Notes: a model not told the origin generated them from the letters alone. Shown: positions 17,201-25,212, numbered from the stretch's first letter. The stretch: DNA of 64,000 nucleotides from Clostridia bacterium (GCA_017886545.1 JAGHJS010000088.1:31404-95403); one strand, 5' to 3'. Numbers and translations: made by a program.

Positions 17201-17624
17201 CATGTTCAACCGCATCCCAGCTGACCACATTGCCGTCAAGTTCGATGACCGGCGCGGCAAGCGGGTACGTCTGCTCGACGGTATACGTCACCGTATTGCT
17301 CCGCACGCTGTCGGTATAGGCGGCGTTGGTCGAGTTCGCGATCACATAGATCGTGTAACTGCCCGCCTCCGTCATTGTGAGCGTATAGCTCGTGCCCGTT
17401 ACGGACGTGCCGTCGTCATTGACGTAGACGGTGTAAGACGTCGCGCCCGAAACAGCCTCCCAGCTGACCACATTGCCGTCAAGTTCAATGACCGGCGCGG
17501 AAAGGGGCGTCGCTTCGGGACCCTGCCCCTCTTCCTCCGCACACGCCGTGAACACCGCAAAGGCGCAGCACAGCAGCGCGACAAGCATCAAAGGCAGCAA
17601 CAAAAATCGTTTTGCACTTTTCAT
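14247..17624 (-). CDS. Large surface lipoprotein with FN3/Ig-like and GLUG-type repeats
   Basis: 1125 aa, start ATG 17624 (AGGAGG 14 nt upstream). Lipoprotein signal with lipobox FTAC. Residues ~35-250: three FN3-like repeats built on APVIELDGNVVSWE and TSYTVYVN. Residues ~255-345 contain Ig-like/bacterial-surface segments. Residues ~350-650 form a first beta-helix-type region with GLUG-like motifs (FDGNGYALMNVAI, VVKNLTLRNISI). Then more Ig-like domains (IEVYQGGQLALNTVEL). A second GLUG region (GVLDGNGYTVSNFDI, IVRNLGLQGVV, GGIAKGNDGLIENC) lies near the C-terminus. Probably a cell-surface adhesin or glycan-binding protein. It has its own promoter at 17670-17698 and sits next to a ROK regulator, suggesting sugar-responsive control. 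No C-terminal LPXTG. Confidence 0.8.
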   Translation of the reverse strand: MKSAKRFLLLPLMLVALLCCAFAVFTACAEEEGQGPEATPLSAPVIELDGNVVSWEAVSGATSYTVYVNDDGTSVTGTSYTLTMTEAGSYTIYVIANSTNAAYTDSVRSNTVTYTVEQTYPLAAPVIELDGNVVSWDAVEHAVSYTVTVNGTAQAPVTGTSYTITETTPGDYTVTVVANAEAGTNYVNSPASNSVTYTVPDTPVLSALEVTGFTKTLYYLDERAQAPDLSGVTVTASYTAGKESAAVDLTDCTVTYDGEETADMTAGSHTIRISYTEEGVTLYDELTYTVERRAEADIEAITEMIGEYDAADGSYAVAASGTVTAVTDLDGNAAAFSGNAIGNDAFGTDEYVKVFRVDLEGGTTNFVRVIRATYVSDAAGFMAINDRLNGYYILRQSIDFSGYDFDGEGGLLAGRTEGALIGEAPLTQISSDAGSKIETAGAGTSVAGTAFTGVFDGNGYALMNVAIESELSSAYAFALFGWVGTDGVVKNLTLRNISIHGWQDCALLAAFNQGTIENVVVEENNNLYVQHRHGGLTAVNLGTISNAVSFLSTYDSSAGTDAQVFGWHGTNSNYSDIVQIDAVNAHISTEREEIAELTAIDGWKYYEGVGTVYTNNNYIYIPADDFTLPIGGTLELAIAAEPELTYAVYGGEALGVSLETFAISVSDGVLTIGFAEGAATGLTTGTFTLAIHNGNWGYSQSLVITLADPVPVSATVATQNIEVYQGGQLALNTVELTVIYSDGSQDTVNPTSVTVDTSTVGDAVAATFFYTEGDVTVQAQTTISVVEDPSDDPVPTAFAVTPKVGAIVIPYADGGWTVNFNEALLLDAFTFTTTSTEEGEVNLDAWNGRVTFTASANTYGNITFTFVYSYSTARFEQKVTIGVYYGIADHAQLKAAGADNAGWYALTADIDCENEVRESAYFGEFTGVLDGNGYTVSNFDIRVPGNNGGFIVNVEEDAIVRNLGLQGVVTSTADGGQYIGGIAKGNDGLIENCYVNVAVSGVTHIGGIVYENYGTLCNNVFVGTLSQSNGTREGGIAGVVRASSAGQNNVYMAADAATHGLVGKDETESYTTTNALATDFAAFSEANAAMLATFDTHVWTLDSGFALNKGCLTTLTANAGEGTEA

Positions 17625-17669
17625 GCCTGCTCTTTCCCTCCTTTCGTGAAAAGATTTTTCTGTATCTGT

Positions 17670-17698
17670 ATTATAGCACACCACGCGCCATACTTCAA
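17670..17698 (-). promoter_or_regulatory. Promoter of the surface lipoprotein
   Basis: On the minus strand TTGAAG, 17-bp spacer, TATAAT (17670-17675). An A/T-rich motif with AGTTAAAAAA lies directly upstream of the -35 box (17702-17720) and resembles sequences at 19278-19298 and 19514-19534. Confidence 0.75.
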
Positions 17699-17857
17699 GT
17701 ATTTTTTAACTTTATTAAAAATTTTATAGAAAATTTTTTTCATCTTGTAAAATTTATTTTGCATCTTTTTTACAAATTTTAGAAATATATCACTTACATA
17801 TGCATATTTACTCTTTTTGTTGCTTTTTTCGATTCAATATTTTTAACATATTTAAAA

Positions 17858-17926
17858 ATAGCGGGCGACACAATATCGCCCGCATAAGAATGCGACCGCC
17901 CCGCCGCAAGCGGCGGGGCGGTCGCA
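17858..17926 (-). terminator. Tandem terminator hairpins downstream of the ROK gene
   Basis: First hairpin (17891-17926): a 16-bp perfect stem. Second (17862-17884): GCGGGCGA/TCGCCCGC followed on the minus strand by TATTTTT. The 403-bp stretch 17625-18027 holds these, the promoter above and A/T-rich sequence, with no gene seen. Confidence 0.8.
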
Positions 17927-18027
17927 CAGTGAAGAAGAAAGAACGAACGCCTGCTATGCAAGGATATGCACCGCGCCATCCTGCCGCGCCGAAACCGCGC
18001 CAAGGCGAACGCAACAGCGTCACACAG

Positions 18028-19158
18028 TCAGGAAACGGAGGCGAGGAAGGCGCGCACACCCTCCGATGCTGTGCCGTAGACGGTCGCGTCCTCCCCCAGC
18101 GAAGACGCTACGACCTTCGCCCCGTTGAGCGAGGCGGCTACTTCCGCGTTCACTGCGTTCAGGTACTCCTCCCCGAACTGCACCACCCTACCCGAAAGCA
18201 CGATGGTGGAAATATCCAAAAGCTCTACAATGTCGCGGATCTTTTTGCCGAGGCAATGCGCCGTTTCGTTGATATAGCTGCGCGCCGCCTCATCCTCGCG
18301 GTACAGGCGGACGATGTCCGCCGTATGCAGCTTTTCGCCAGCGTGTTCGGAAAAATACTTTTTTAGGACGCGAAGCGAAACAAATTCATCGAGTACATCG
18401 CTGCAACCGCGAAAGTCCGCGCGCATCAGACCGATCTCGCCCGCAAATCCCTGTTCGCCGCAATACAGCCCGCCGCCGAGTACGATCGCGCCGCCGATGC
18501 CCTCGTCGACATAGGCAAGCACGCCGTTCTGCACCCCTTTGAGCGCACCGACATTCATCTCGCCCCTGGCGGCGCTGTCGATGTCGTTGGAGATGCGCAC
18601 GGGCACGCCGAACTGCTTTTCGAACAGGCGCACGATGCCGTTTCCTTCGCCGAAGATACTTTCATCGAATTGCGGCGAAAGCTGCAATTCGCCCGTGCCG
18701 CTGTTCACCCTGCCCGGCACCGAAAAATTGACGCCGACCAGCGGTACCGCGGCGCAGCGCGGCGCGGCGAGCAGTTCCTTTGCCTTGCTCACGAGGTCGA
18801 CCAGCATAGACAGATCATATTTTGCCGCACGCATACTTTCGCGCGCAAGAATATTCATGCGCATATCGCTGACCACAATGGTGGCGTAATAGTTTGCCAG
18901 TACGACGGAGAGGAGCGCGCCGCATCCGGCGTTAAACGTGTAATAGACGGGCGGCCTGCCGTACCCGCTTCTCTTTTCGCCCGCCGTGCGGCAGATGTAG
19001 CCGTCGCGGAGCAATCCGCCGAGAATGGTCGAAAGCGAGGCGTTGCTCAGACTGAGCTTTCTGGCGAGCATCGTCGCCGAACAGTCTTCCGCAATGAGCG
19101 TTTCGAGGATGGCTTTTCTGTTGATCTCGCGAATATAACTTTGATTTTTACCGACCAT
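18028..19158 (-). CDS. ROK-family transcriptional regulator (NagC/XylR type)
   Basis: 376 aa; start ATG 19158 gives MVGKNQSYIREINRKAIL. Residues ~1-75 form a winged helix-turn-helix (SATMLARKLSLSNASLSTIL). Residues ~80-376 are the ROK sugar-kinase-like domain with NDIDSAARGE, VDEGIGGAIVLGG and EIGLM, but the canonical zinc-site cysteines are weak (a single GCSDVLDE). ROK repressors bind a sugar or sugar phosphate and release promoter DNA. It is preceded by a strong promoter and flanked by surface-protein genes it may regulate. Confidence 0.88.
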   Translation of the reverse strand: MVGKNQSYIREINRKAILETLIAEDCSATMLARKLSLSNASLSTILGGLLRDGYICRTAGEKRSGYGRPPVYYTFNAGCGALLSVVLANYYATIVVSDMRMNILARESMRAAKYDLSMLVDLVSKAKELLAAPRCAAVPLVGVNFSVPGRVNSGTGELQLSPQFDESIFGEGNGIVRLFEKQFGVPVRISNDIDSAARGEMNVGALKGVQNGVLAYVDEGIGGAIVLGGGLYCGEQGFAGEIGLMRADFRGCSDVLDEFVSLRVLKKYFSEHAGEKLHTADIVRLYREDEAARSYINETAHCLGKKIRDIVELLDISTIVLSGRVVQFGEEYLNAVNAEVAASLNGAKVVASSLGEDATVYGTASEGVRAFLASVS

Positions 19159-19246
19159 ATAGCACCGCTCTCTCCCTGTTTTGCTGCGGCACACCGCCCC
19201 ATCCGAAAGCGTGAGCGCATGCGTCCTTTGTGTTGTGTTCCCTTTT

Positions 19247-19275
19247 AGCATAGCACAAATTCCGCATTTTGTCAA
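19247..19275 (-). promoter_or_regulatory. Promoter of the ROK gene
   Basis: Minus strand TTGACA (19270-19275), 17-bp spacer, TATGCT (19247-19252). A TTTAACTAAATTAAA-like motif abuts the -35 box upstream. The 483-bp stretch 19159-19641 holds this promoter and the divergent one at 19485-19513; no gene seen. Confidence 0.75.
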
Positions 19276-19484
19276 TATTTTTTAATTTAGTTAAAATATA
19301 TACCCCGCAAAAAAACGCACCTCCACTCCGCAGCGGAGCATTCCGTCCCTCCAATGACACCCCTTTCCCTTCCGTAAAGCGCCTCTGCAACGCGCCCACC
19401 CATGCTTACACAAGCTGCCGCCGCATGAAAATACAACGTGATCCGCCTTGTTTCTGATTTTTTTCGCAAATTTTCTTTCTGGCC

Positions 19485-19534
19485 TTGACGGCGGCAAAAT
19501 TCAATGCTATAATTTATTTAGAAAAGTTAAAAAT
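19485..19534 (+). promoter_or_regulatory. Promoter and candidate operator for the lipoprotein/phosphatase genes
   Basis: TTGACG (19485-19490), 17-bp spacer, TATAAT (19508-19513). Directly after the -10 box is TTTATTTAGAAAAGTTAAAA (19514-19533), sharing AGTTAAAAAT with the motif near the minus-strand surface gene. Position would suit a repressor operator. Confidence 0.65.
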
Positions 19535-19641
19535 ATGATCCCTGCCCGACTCGAAGCGGGCAAGGAAACAGACGGGCTTGCCCACGACGAAACCTGCACA
19601 TTCTATATAATAAGGATAACGAATCATAAGGAGGAAAGCAG

Positions 19642-22600
19642 ATGAAAAAAGCATTTGCGTCATTGCTGGTCGCCCTGCTCTGCTGCACTTTTGCCGTTAC
19701 GGCTGTCGGTTGCAGTGAAACGCAGACGGCGGCGCCGTCCCTCGCGCTGCTGAACGAAAGCGCCGTCGCGTACAGCGAAGGCGGAACGCAGTTCTCCCTC
19801 GACGTGCACAGCGAAGGCTTGCAGGGAACGATCACATACGACGTGATCCCGCAGGTGGACGGCATTACGGTGGATGAAAGCGGCACCGTGCGCATTGCGG
19901 CGGAGGTCGCGGACGGAACGGTGTTCACCGTGCGCGCCAGAAGCGGCGACACCGCCGCGCAGATCACCTTTACCTACGGCACCGTGCCCGCGGCGGACGA
20001 GAGCGGCGTTTCGGTGCGGTTCGTAAAGGAATCGGCGAACGACGTGACCGTGCAGCTCCCCGCCGCCTTCGGCAGCGCGCTCGCGGAGGTGTACGACAAC
20101 TACGGGAACAAACTCCCCTCCTACCGCTACACGCTCAACGGCACGCAGCTCACCGTGGGCGGCAGCTACCTCGCCACGCTGGGCGGGCAGAGCTTTCTGA
20201 CCGTGAAGGCGGGCGAAAATACCTTCCGCATCAACCTCGAAGTGTTTGACAAGACTGTTTCTACCGTCGAGGAGTTCCTCGCAATCGGGCAGGATACGGC
20301 GAGCCTTGCCAGATCGTACCTGCTGACGGCAGACCTCGACTTTTACGAATACTGCCAGAGCAACGCCATGCCGCAGATCGGCAGCTATTCCGACAGCGGC
20401 ACGAGCGCCCTGACGGGCACGATCGACGGAAACGGGCACGTTCTGCGCAACATCACCATCTCGTACGGCGGCGACGGCGGGCTGTTTGGACACATCGCGG
20501 CGAACGGCGTGGTGCGCAACCTCGGGATTGCCGATTCCTCGTTCACCTGCACGGGAAACTTCGGCGGCACCTTCGCGGGGTATGTGAAGGGCACCATCGA
20601 AAACTGCTTCGTGCGCTCCTCCACCCTGCACGGCAACCTTGCCAGCGGATTCATGGGCAAGGAAGACACCGCCAAGCGTATCGCCAACTGCTATACGGAG
20701 ATCACCGCCGACGGCAGCATCGCGGGGGCATTCGCTTATTATTGCAAGACGGAGATGCAGAACTGCTTTGCATCCGTCACGACGAGCACGCCCTTCACCG
20801 CCGACGAGCGGAACGGCGACGTTTCCACCTGCGCCGTTTTGGATGCAGCGGGGATGCGCACAGCTTCGACGTGGGCGGCATACCCGACGGACGTGTTCCG
20901 CATCGAAGAGGGCAGCCTGCCCGCCTTTGCGGAGGGCGGCGAAGGGACACAGACGCAGTTGACCATCCTCAGTAGCGAAACGCAGAGCGGCAGTTTCCGC
21001 GTGGCGGTCGGGTTCGACAGAGGCTATGCGCCCGTTACCTTCTCCCTCACAACAGATACGGCGGGCGTTTCCATCGACCCCGTAACGGGCGTTGTAACGG
21101 TGACGGCGGCTGCGGGAACAAGTTTTACGGTACGGGCGGCGTGCGGCGCGCTGACCACAGAAAAGACGTTTACATCGCCGCGGCATAAGGAGGGTTCCAT
21201 GAAAAAGAAGATAGCCTGCGTACTCTGCGCGGCGCTGCTGCTTGCCGGCAGTCTGACCGCCTTTCCCCTTACAGCGGCTGCCTCTTACAGCGCGGCGGAC
21301 GACGTCAGCCTTATCTCCGCCACAGCGGAATGGCAGTATGCCGAAAACGGAGGCGCCGCGCTCGACCTCGTACAGACGGGCGGCGCGCCCAACGTGGGAG
21401 CGATCGCTTACACGGGCGCGGGCAACGCGCCCCTCGGCTACGGCGATAATTATGACATCCATCTCAATACGACGCTCGGCTACGGCACGGACATCAACAA
21501 CCGCTACAACGCGGCGGTATTCGGGAACACTTTCACGCTTACGGCGGAGCAGGCGGCGCAGATCGCCAACGAGCAACTGTATGTGATGGCGGACGTGAAT
21601 TACGACGACGGGTTCGCCCTCTTTATCAACGGCGCGGAGACCGACCGCGTGAACCTGTATGCGGATACCGCACTCAACTCTTCCGCACTCGCCTCCGCCG
21701 CCGTGGACAGCACCTACGGCAGCACGCGCATCATCTTTTCTTCGGATGTGTTCTGCGAAGGCGAAAACGAGATCGTTGCAGCGGTGTTCCAGAACTCCGT
21801 TGCTTCCAGCGACCTCTACTTCAACCTGCGGCTGTATGCGAACCCGCAGCCCAACTACCCCGACAGCTACTACCCGCACATGATCGCCGTCACCTTTTAC
21901 GGCGATACGGGCACGGCGAAAGGCTTCAACTGGAAGACTGACAGCTTTTTCAAAAACAGCAACGTGCAGATCGCCGAAAAGACGGAGGGGCAGACGGTAC
22001 CCGACTGGAGCGGCGCCACAACCTTTACGGGCACGGCGGGCACCATCAACGGCGAATGGATCCACAAGGCGGTCGCGACGGGGCTGGACCCCGCCACGGA
22101 GTATTGGTACCGCGTCGGCGACGCCGAGCGCAACGTATGGAGCAGCGCGGCGACGCTGCACACGGCGGACAACGACGGCAGTTTCACCTTCCTGCACACC
22201 TCCGACGTGCAGTCTGAGTCGTATGCGGCGTACATGCGCTGGAAGAACCTGCTCGACCTCGCCTTCGACATGTACCCCGAAACGGACTTCATCGCGAACA
22301 CGGGCGACTTCACCGAAAACGGCGTGTACCTCAATCAGTGGGAATGGATGTTCTCGCTGCCGGAAGCCATCCTGCGCAACACGACGCTTGCCCCCGTAAC
22401 AGGCAACCACGACCGCTACGACAACGTGTTCGTTTCCCGCTTCAACGTACCATACCCCGACGACATTTACAGCACGACTGCGGGCGCCTATTACTCCTTT
22501 GACTACGAAAACGCGCACTTTACGGTGCTCAACACCAACGACAACACCCGCGAACGCCCCGAACCGGGCTCTGCGATCGCGGGACTGAACAAGACGCAGT

Positions 22601-23445
22601 ACGAGTGGTTTCTGAACGACCTCTCCTCCACCGATAAACAATGGAAGATCGTGATGCTGCACGCGGGGCTGTTCACCTCCGGAAACAAGATCAACGCCGA
22701 CCCGTACATTGGCGACATGCGGCAGCAGATCGTGCCGTTCATGCTCGAACAGGGCGTAGACATCGTGCTGCAAGGGCATGACCATGTGTATATCCGCACC
22801 AAACCGCAGGGGCTCGGCTCCGTCGATCTGCCCGATACCGTGACGGAAGTGTACAACGGGCAGCAGCGCGAACTGATGGTCGACCCCGACGGCATCGTAT
22901 ACATCAACAGCAACACCGCGGGCGGCGCGACGATGTATGAACTGATCGACTACGACAAAACGATGATCTATCCTGCTAAGACCGAACAGCCGCACACGAC
23001 CATGTTCTCCGCCATCCGCATCGAGCAGAACAGGCTGTACTTCGATTCGTACCTCGTTTACCAGCCCGAAACGGAGACGCAGACGGCGACGGCGCAGCTC
23101 TACGATTCCTTTGCGATCGTCAAAGACAGGCACACGGACGTCATTGCAATGATCGACGCGCTGCCCGATACGCCTGCCGCAGGCGATTACGCGGCGGTCA
23201 TGTCCGCCTTCAGCGCCTATGAACGACTGAATAAGGACGAGAAGGCAAAGGTCACCAATTACGCAGATCTGCTCACCGCGGAAGCGGCGGTCAAAAACGT
23301 CATCCGCGAACAGACGGTCACGGGCGACGGCGGCGATGACCTCGCCCTTGCAATCGCACTCCCCATTGCGGGCGTCGTGTTCGTCGGCGGCGCCATAGCG
23401 GCGTTTATCCTGATCAGGAGGAAAAAGAGCAATGCGGAAAAGTAA
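19642..23445 (+). CDS. Continuous 1267-aa ORF: GLUG surface lipoprotein read in frame into a phosphatase gene
   Basis: The first 519 codons (19642-21198) encode a lipoprotein (lipobox VGC) with two Ig/cadherin-like repeats and a GLUG beta-helix section (TIDGNGHVLRNITI, VVRNLGIADS, GTIENCFV). Start ATG 19642 has AAGGAGG. There is no stop before a complete second gene with its own ribosome binding site and signal peptide at 21199 (next entry). A TAA exists one frame off at 21186-21188, so I think this was originally two genes and a one-base loss fused them, or the assembly contains an error. As it stands translation would place a signal peptide in the middle of the protein. Gene finders will report one ORF. 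Confidence 0.7.
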   Translation: MKKAFASLLVALLCCTFAVTAVGCSETQTAAPSLALLNESAVAYSEGGTQFSLDVHSEGLQGTITYDVIPQVDGITVDESGTVRIAAEVADGTVFTVRARSGDTAAQITFTYGTVPAADESGVSVRFVKESANDVTVQLPAAFGSALAEVYDNYGNKLPSYRYTLNGTQLTVGGSYLATLGGQSFLTVKAGENTFRINLEVFDKTVSTVEEFLAIGQDTASLARSYLLTADLDFYEYCQSNAMPQIGSYSDSGTSALTGTIDGNGHVLRNITISYGGDGGLFGHIAANGVVRNLGIADSSFTCTGNFGGTFAGYVKGTIENCFVRSSTLHGNLASGFMGKEDTAKRIANCYTEITADGSIAGAFAYYCKTEMQNCFASVTTSTPFTADERNGDVSTCAVLDAAGMRTASTWAAYPTDVFRIEEGSLPAFAEGGEGTQTQLTILSSETQSGSFRVAVGFDRGYAPVTFSLTTDTAGVSIDPVTGVVTVTAAAGTSFTVRAACGALTTEKTFTSPRHKEGSMKKKIACVLCAALLLAGSLTAFPLTAAASYSAADDVSLISATAEWQYAENGGAALDLVQTGGAPNVGAIAYTGAGNAPLGYGDNYDIHLNTTLGYGTDINNRYNAAVFGNTFTLTAEQAAQIANEQLYVMADVNYDDGFALFINGAETDRVNLYADTALNSSALASAAVDSTYGSTRIIFSSDVFCEGENEIVAAVFQNSVASSDLYFNLRLYANPQPNYPDSYYPHMIAVTFYGDTGTAKGFNWKTDSFFKNSNVQIAEKTEGQTVPDWSGATTFTGTAGTINGEWIHKAVATGLDPATEYWYRVGDAERNVWSSAATLHTADNDGSFTFLHTSDVQSESYAAYMRWKNLLDLAFDMYPETDFIANTGDFTENGVYLNQWEWMFSLPEAILRNTTLAPVTGNHDRYDNVFVSRFNVPYPDDIYSTTAGAYYSFDYENAHFTVLNTNDNTRERPEPGSAIAGLNKTQYEWFLNDLSSTDKQWKIVMLHAGLFTSGNKINADPYIGDMRQQIVPFMLEQGVDIVLQGHDHVYIRTKPQGLGSVDLPDTVTEVYNGQQRELMVDPDGIVYINSNTAGGATMYELIDYDKTMIYPAKTEQPHTTMFSAIRIEQNRLYFDSYLVYQPETETQTATAQLYDSFAIVKDRHTDVIAMIDALPDTPAAGDYAAVMSAFSAYERLNKDEKAKVTNYADLLTAEAAVKNVIREQTVTGDGGDDLALAIALPIAGVVFVGGAIAAFILIRRKKSNAEK
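21199..23445 (+). CDS. Purple-acid-phosphatase-like metallophosphoesterase, membrane-anchored
   Basis: 748 aa if started at ATG 21199, which has AAGGAGGGTTCC upstream and begins a classic signal peptide (MKKKIACVLCAALLLAGSL). Residues ~30-230 are a lectin/Ig-like region; ~235-340 an N-terminal PAP (FN3-like) domain (GLDPATEYWYRVGD). The metallophosphatase core has the metal ligands HTSDVQ, NTGDFTENG, GNHDRY, VMLHAG and GHDHVY. The C-terminus has one membrane helix (ALPIAGVVFVGGAIAAFIL) and a basic tail, placing the enzyme outside the cell. Likely role: hydrolysis of phosphate esters at the cell surface. The next gene overlaps its stop by 14 bp. Confidence 0.85.
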   Translation: MKKKIACVLCAALLLAGSLTAFPLTAAASYSAADDVSLISATAEWQYAENGGAALDLVQTGGAPNVGAIAYTGAGNAPLGYGDNYDIHLNTTLGYGTDINNRYNAAVFGNTFTLTAEQAAQIANEQLYVMADVNYDDGFALFINGAETDRVNLYADTALNSSALASAAVDSTYGSTRIIFSSDVFCEGENEIVAAVFQNSVASSDLYFNLRLYANPQPNYPDSYYPHMIAVTFYGDTGTAKGFNWKTDSFFKNSNVQIAEKTEGQTVPDWSGATTFTGTAGTINGEWIHKAVATGLDPATEYWYRVGDAERNVWSSAATLHTADNDGSFTFLHTSDVQSESYAAYMRWKNLLDLAFDMYPETDFIANTGDFTENGVYLNQWEWMFSLPEAILRNTTLAPVTGNHDRYDNVFVSRFNVPYPDDIYSTTAGAYYSFDYENAHFTVLNTNDNTRERPEPGSAIAGLNKTQYEWFLNDLSSTDKQWKIVMLHAGLFTSGNKINADPYIGDMRQQIVPFMLEQGVDIVLQGHDHVYIRTKPQGLGSVDLPDTVTEVYNGQQRELMVDPDGIVYINSNTAGGATMYELIDYDKTMIYPAKTEQPHTTMFSAIRIEQNRLYFDSYLVYQPETETQTATAQLYDSFAIVKDRHTDVIAMIDALPDTPAAGDYAAVMSAFSAYERLNKDEKAKVTNYADLLTAEAAVKNVIREQTVTGDGGDDLALAIALPIAGVVFVGGAIAAFILIRRKKSNAEK

Positions 23446-25024
23446 ACTTTTAGCCCTGCTGCTGACCCTTGCCTTTGCACTGCTTTGCTTCGGCGCGTGC
23501 GCCGAAGAGAGCGTTCCGCTGCAGGGATTTACCCTTGCGAAAACGGAAACGAGCCTGTACGTCGGCGAAACGGAGCGCATCGGCTGCCGCTATTACCCCT
23601 CCGGCGCGACCAATAAAAACGTGTTCTGGAACGTGGCGGACGATACCGTCGCCAGCGTGGACGATACGGGGCTGGTAACTGCACTGAAAGAGGGCGTGAC
23701 CACCCTGTATGCTGAAAGCTATGACGGCGCGTTCAAAGTGAGCTGCACCGTGCGCGTCTATAAAAAGCAGATCGCCGCGAGCGGCATCCGCATCCTTGTC
23801 AACGGCAGAGCGGCGGATTCCTGGACGGCGGCGATCGACGACGCAGCGCCCGTCATCACCGCGCAGGTTCTGCCCGAAAACGCGAGCAACGGCAACTATA
23901 CGATCGCCGTTGCCGACCCTGCCGTCGCCTCGCTTGCGGCGGACGGCACCCTGACCTACAACGCCGTCGGCTCGACGCAGATCACGGCGGTGAGCGACGA
24001 CGGGAACCACACGGCGACGCTGCCCGTCACCGTGACGGCGGCGACGGCGCGCTCGATGACGCTCGGCAGGAATGCGGTCTACGGCGCGGTCGGGCTGCTG
24101 CCCGTGGTGCTCACGCCCGTGTTCAACAACCCGAACATCGGCGACAAGGCGGTCACCTATGTTTCGGACGCGCCCGCCGTTGCGGCGGTGAGCGGGGACG
24201 GCGAAGTTTCCTTCCTCTCCGAAGGGAGCGCCGTCATCACGGCGACACACACCTCTACGGGATTGCAGGCCTCCGTTACGGTGACCGTGCTCCCCGAAAG
24301 CGCGGTGCAGTACATCTCCACCCCCGAAGAGCTCGTGGCGCTGGATACGGCGCCCTGTACGGTCGGCACTCTGTATGTGCTCAAAAACGACATCGACATG
24401 CGCGGCGTCGCCTTCGACCCCATCGGCTACGACGGCGGCGACGCGGCGCCCGGCGACAGCCGCAAATTCAACTCCGTCTTTGACGGAAACGGCTTCGCCA
24501 TCCGCAATCTGACGATCAGCCAGCCCGAACAGTACAACATCGGCCTGTTCGTGTACGTCGGCGCAGCGGGCAACGTGCGAAATCTTACGCTCACGGATAT
24601 GAACGTGACGGGTCGCATCGCGGGCACGGTCGCGGGCTGCAACGAGGGCGTGGTGGAAAACTGCCTGATCGACGGCTACGTCAACGGCTCGACCGTCAGC
24701 TACAACGGCCCGATCTGCGCGACCAACGGCACCACGGGACTGATCACGGACTGCATTGCCGTCGGCAGCATGGCGGACGCGGGCACCAACTATGCCGTGA
24801 TCGGGCGCAACTACGGGCGCGTGGAAAACTGCGTCGTCTGCACGGACAACATCCCGCAGCGCGTGCTCGGAAACGGCACCTGTCTCTCCATGCTGAGCAC
24901 CGCCTACTGCTACGGCTGCCCGCTCCTTTCTGCAACGGAGATGGAAGCGTACGGGTACGACGGGTTCTCCTCCCTCCTTTGGAACGTAACGGGAACGGGC
25001 ATTCCGATGCTGAAACGCACGTGA
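23432..25024 (+). CDS. Surface lipoprotein with Big_2-type Ig domains and a GLUG region
   Basis: 530 aa; lipobox FGAC near residue 22. Three bacterial Ig-like (Big_2) domains (pattern VASVDDTGLVTALKEGVTTLYA) cover residues ~30-285. They are followed by a GLUG-like beta-helix section (FDGNGFAIRNLTI, GNVRNLTLTDMNV, GVVENCLIDGYV). Start overlaps the preceding phosphatase stop by 14 bp, so the two are co-translated. Probably a wall-associated binding protein of the same ROK-linked locus. Ends before the 101-bp repeat copy 2. Confidence 0.82.
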   Translation: MRKSKLLALLLTLAFALLCFGACAEESVPLQGFTLAKTETSLYVGETERIGCRYYPSGATNKNVFWNVADDTVASVDDTGLVTALKEGVTTLYAESYDGAFKVSCTVRVYKKQIAASGIRILVNGRAADSWTAAIDDAAPVITAQVLPENASNGNYTIAVADPAVASLAADGTLTYNAVGSTQITAVSDDGNHTATLPVTVTAATARSMTLGRNAVYGAVGLLPVVLTPVFNNPNIGDKAVTYVSDAPAVAAVSGDGEVSFLSEGSAVITATHTSTGLQASVTVTVLPESAVQYISTPEELVALDTAPCTVGTLYVLKNDIDMRGVAFDPIGYDGGDAAPGDSRKFNSVFDGNGFAIRNLTISQPEQYNIGLFVYVGAAGNVRNLTLTDMNVTGRIAGTVAGCNEGVVENCLIDGYVNGSTVSYNGPICATNGTTGLITDCIAVGSMADAGTNYAVIGRNYGRVENCVVCTDNIPQRVLGNGTCLSMLSTAYCYGCPLLSATEMEAYGYDGFSSLLWNVTGTGIPMLKRT

Positions 25025-25045
25025 TATAAAAAATACAGAGCGCGC

Positions 25046-25146
25046 CCTGCGGCAATGCCGCAGGGCGCGCTCTTTTTCTTTTTTCCTATACCTTCTTCCG
25101 CTCCCCTTATCAGAGCGGACAACGGACCTCTTTACGCTTCCGTGCC
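25046..25146. repeat. 101-bp direct repeat, copy 2
   Basis: Matches 14161-14261. The CCTGCGGCAATGCCGCAGG hairpin followed by a T-rich run terminates the plus-strand lipoprotein gene. The right part again reads GTEA-stop on the minus strand, but here it is joined to only a short open stretch, so it looks like the stranded 3' end of a lost surface gene. Confidence 0.85.
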
Positions 25147-25200
25147 GAAATCCACGGCAACGTTCCCTCCTGCAGCAATGATTCTGCCCATTTTCGGGAA
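25125..25200 (-). pseudogene. Remnant 3' end of a minus-strand gene
   Basis: On the minus strand about 21 residues (PKMGRIIAAGGNVAVDFGTEA) end in the TAA inside repeat copy 2. The tail GTEA is shared with the surface protein ending at 14247. No start or longer frame is present. Interpreted as a decayed relative left after deletion; this could also be chance. Confidence 0.3.
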
Positions 25201-25212
25201 AACACAGAATAA

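Noticed and set aside
14142-17729. 1195-aa plus-strand ORF
   Set aside because: Antisense shadow of the FN3/GLUG surface lipoprotein, which has a promoter, ribosome binding site and lipobox.
19660-23580. 1306-aa minus-strand ORF
   Set aside because: Antisense shadow of the lipoprotein/phosphatase ORF; composition dominated by Arg, Val, His; no domain or ribosome binding site.
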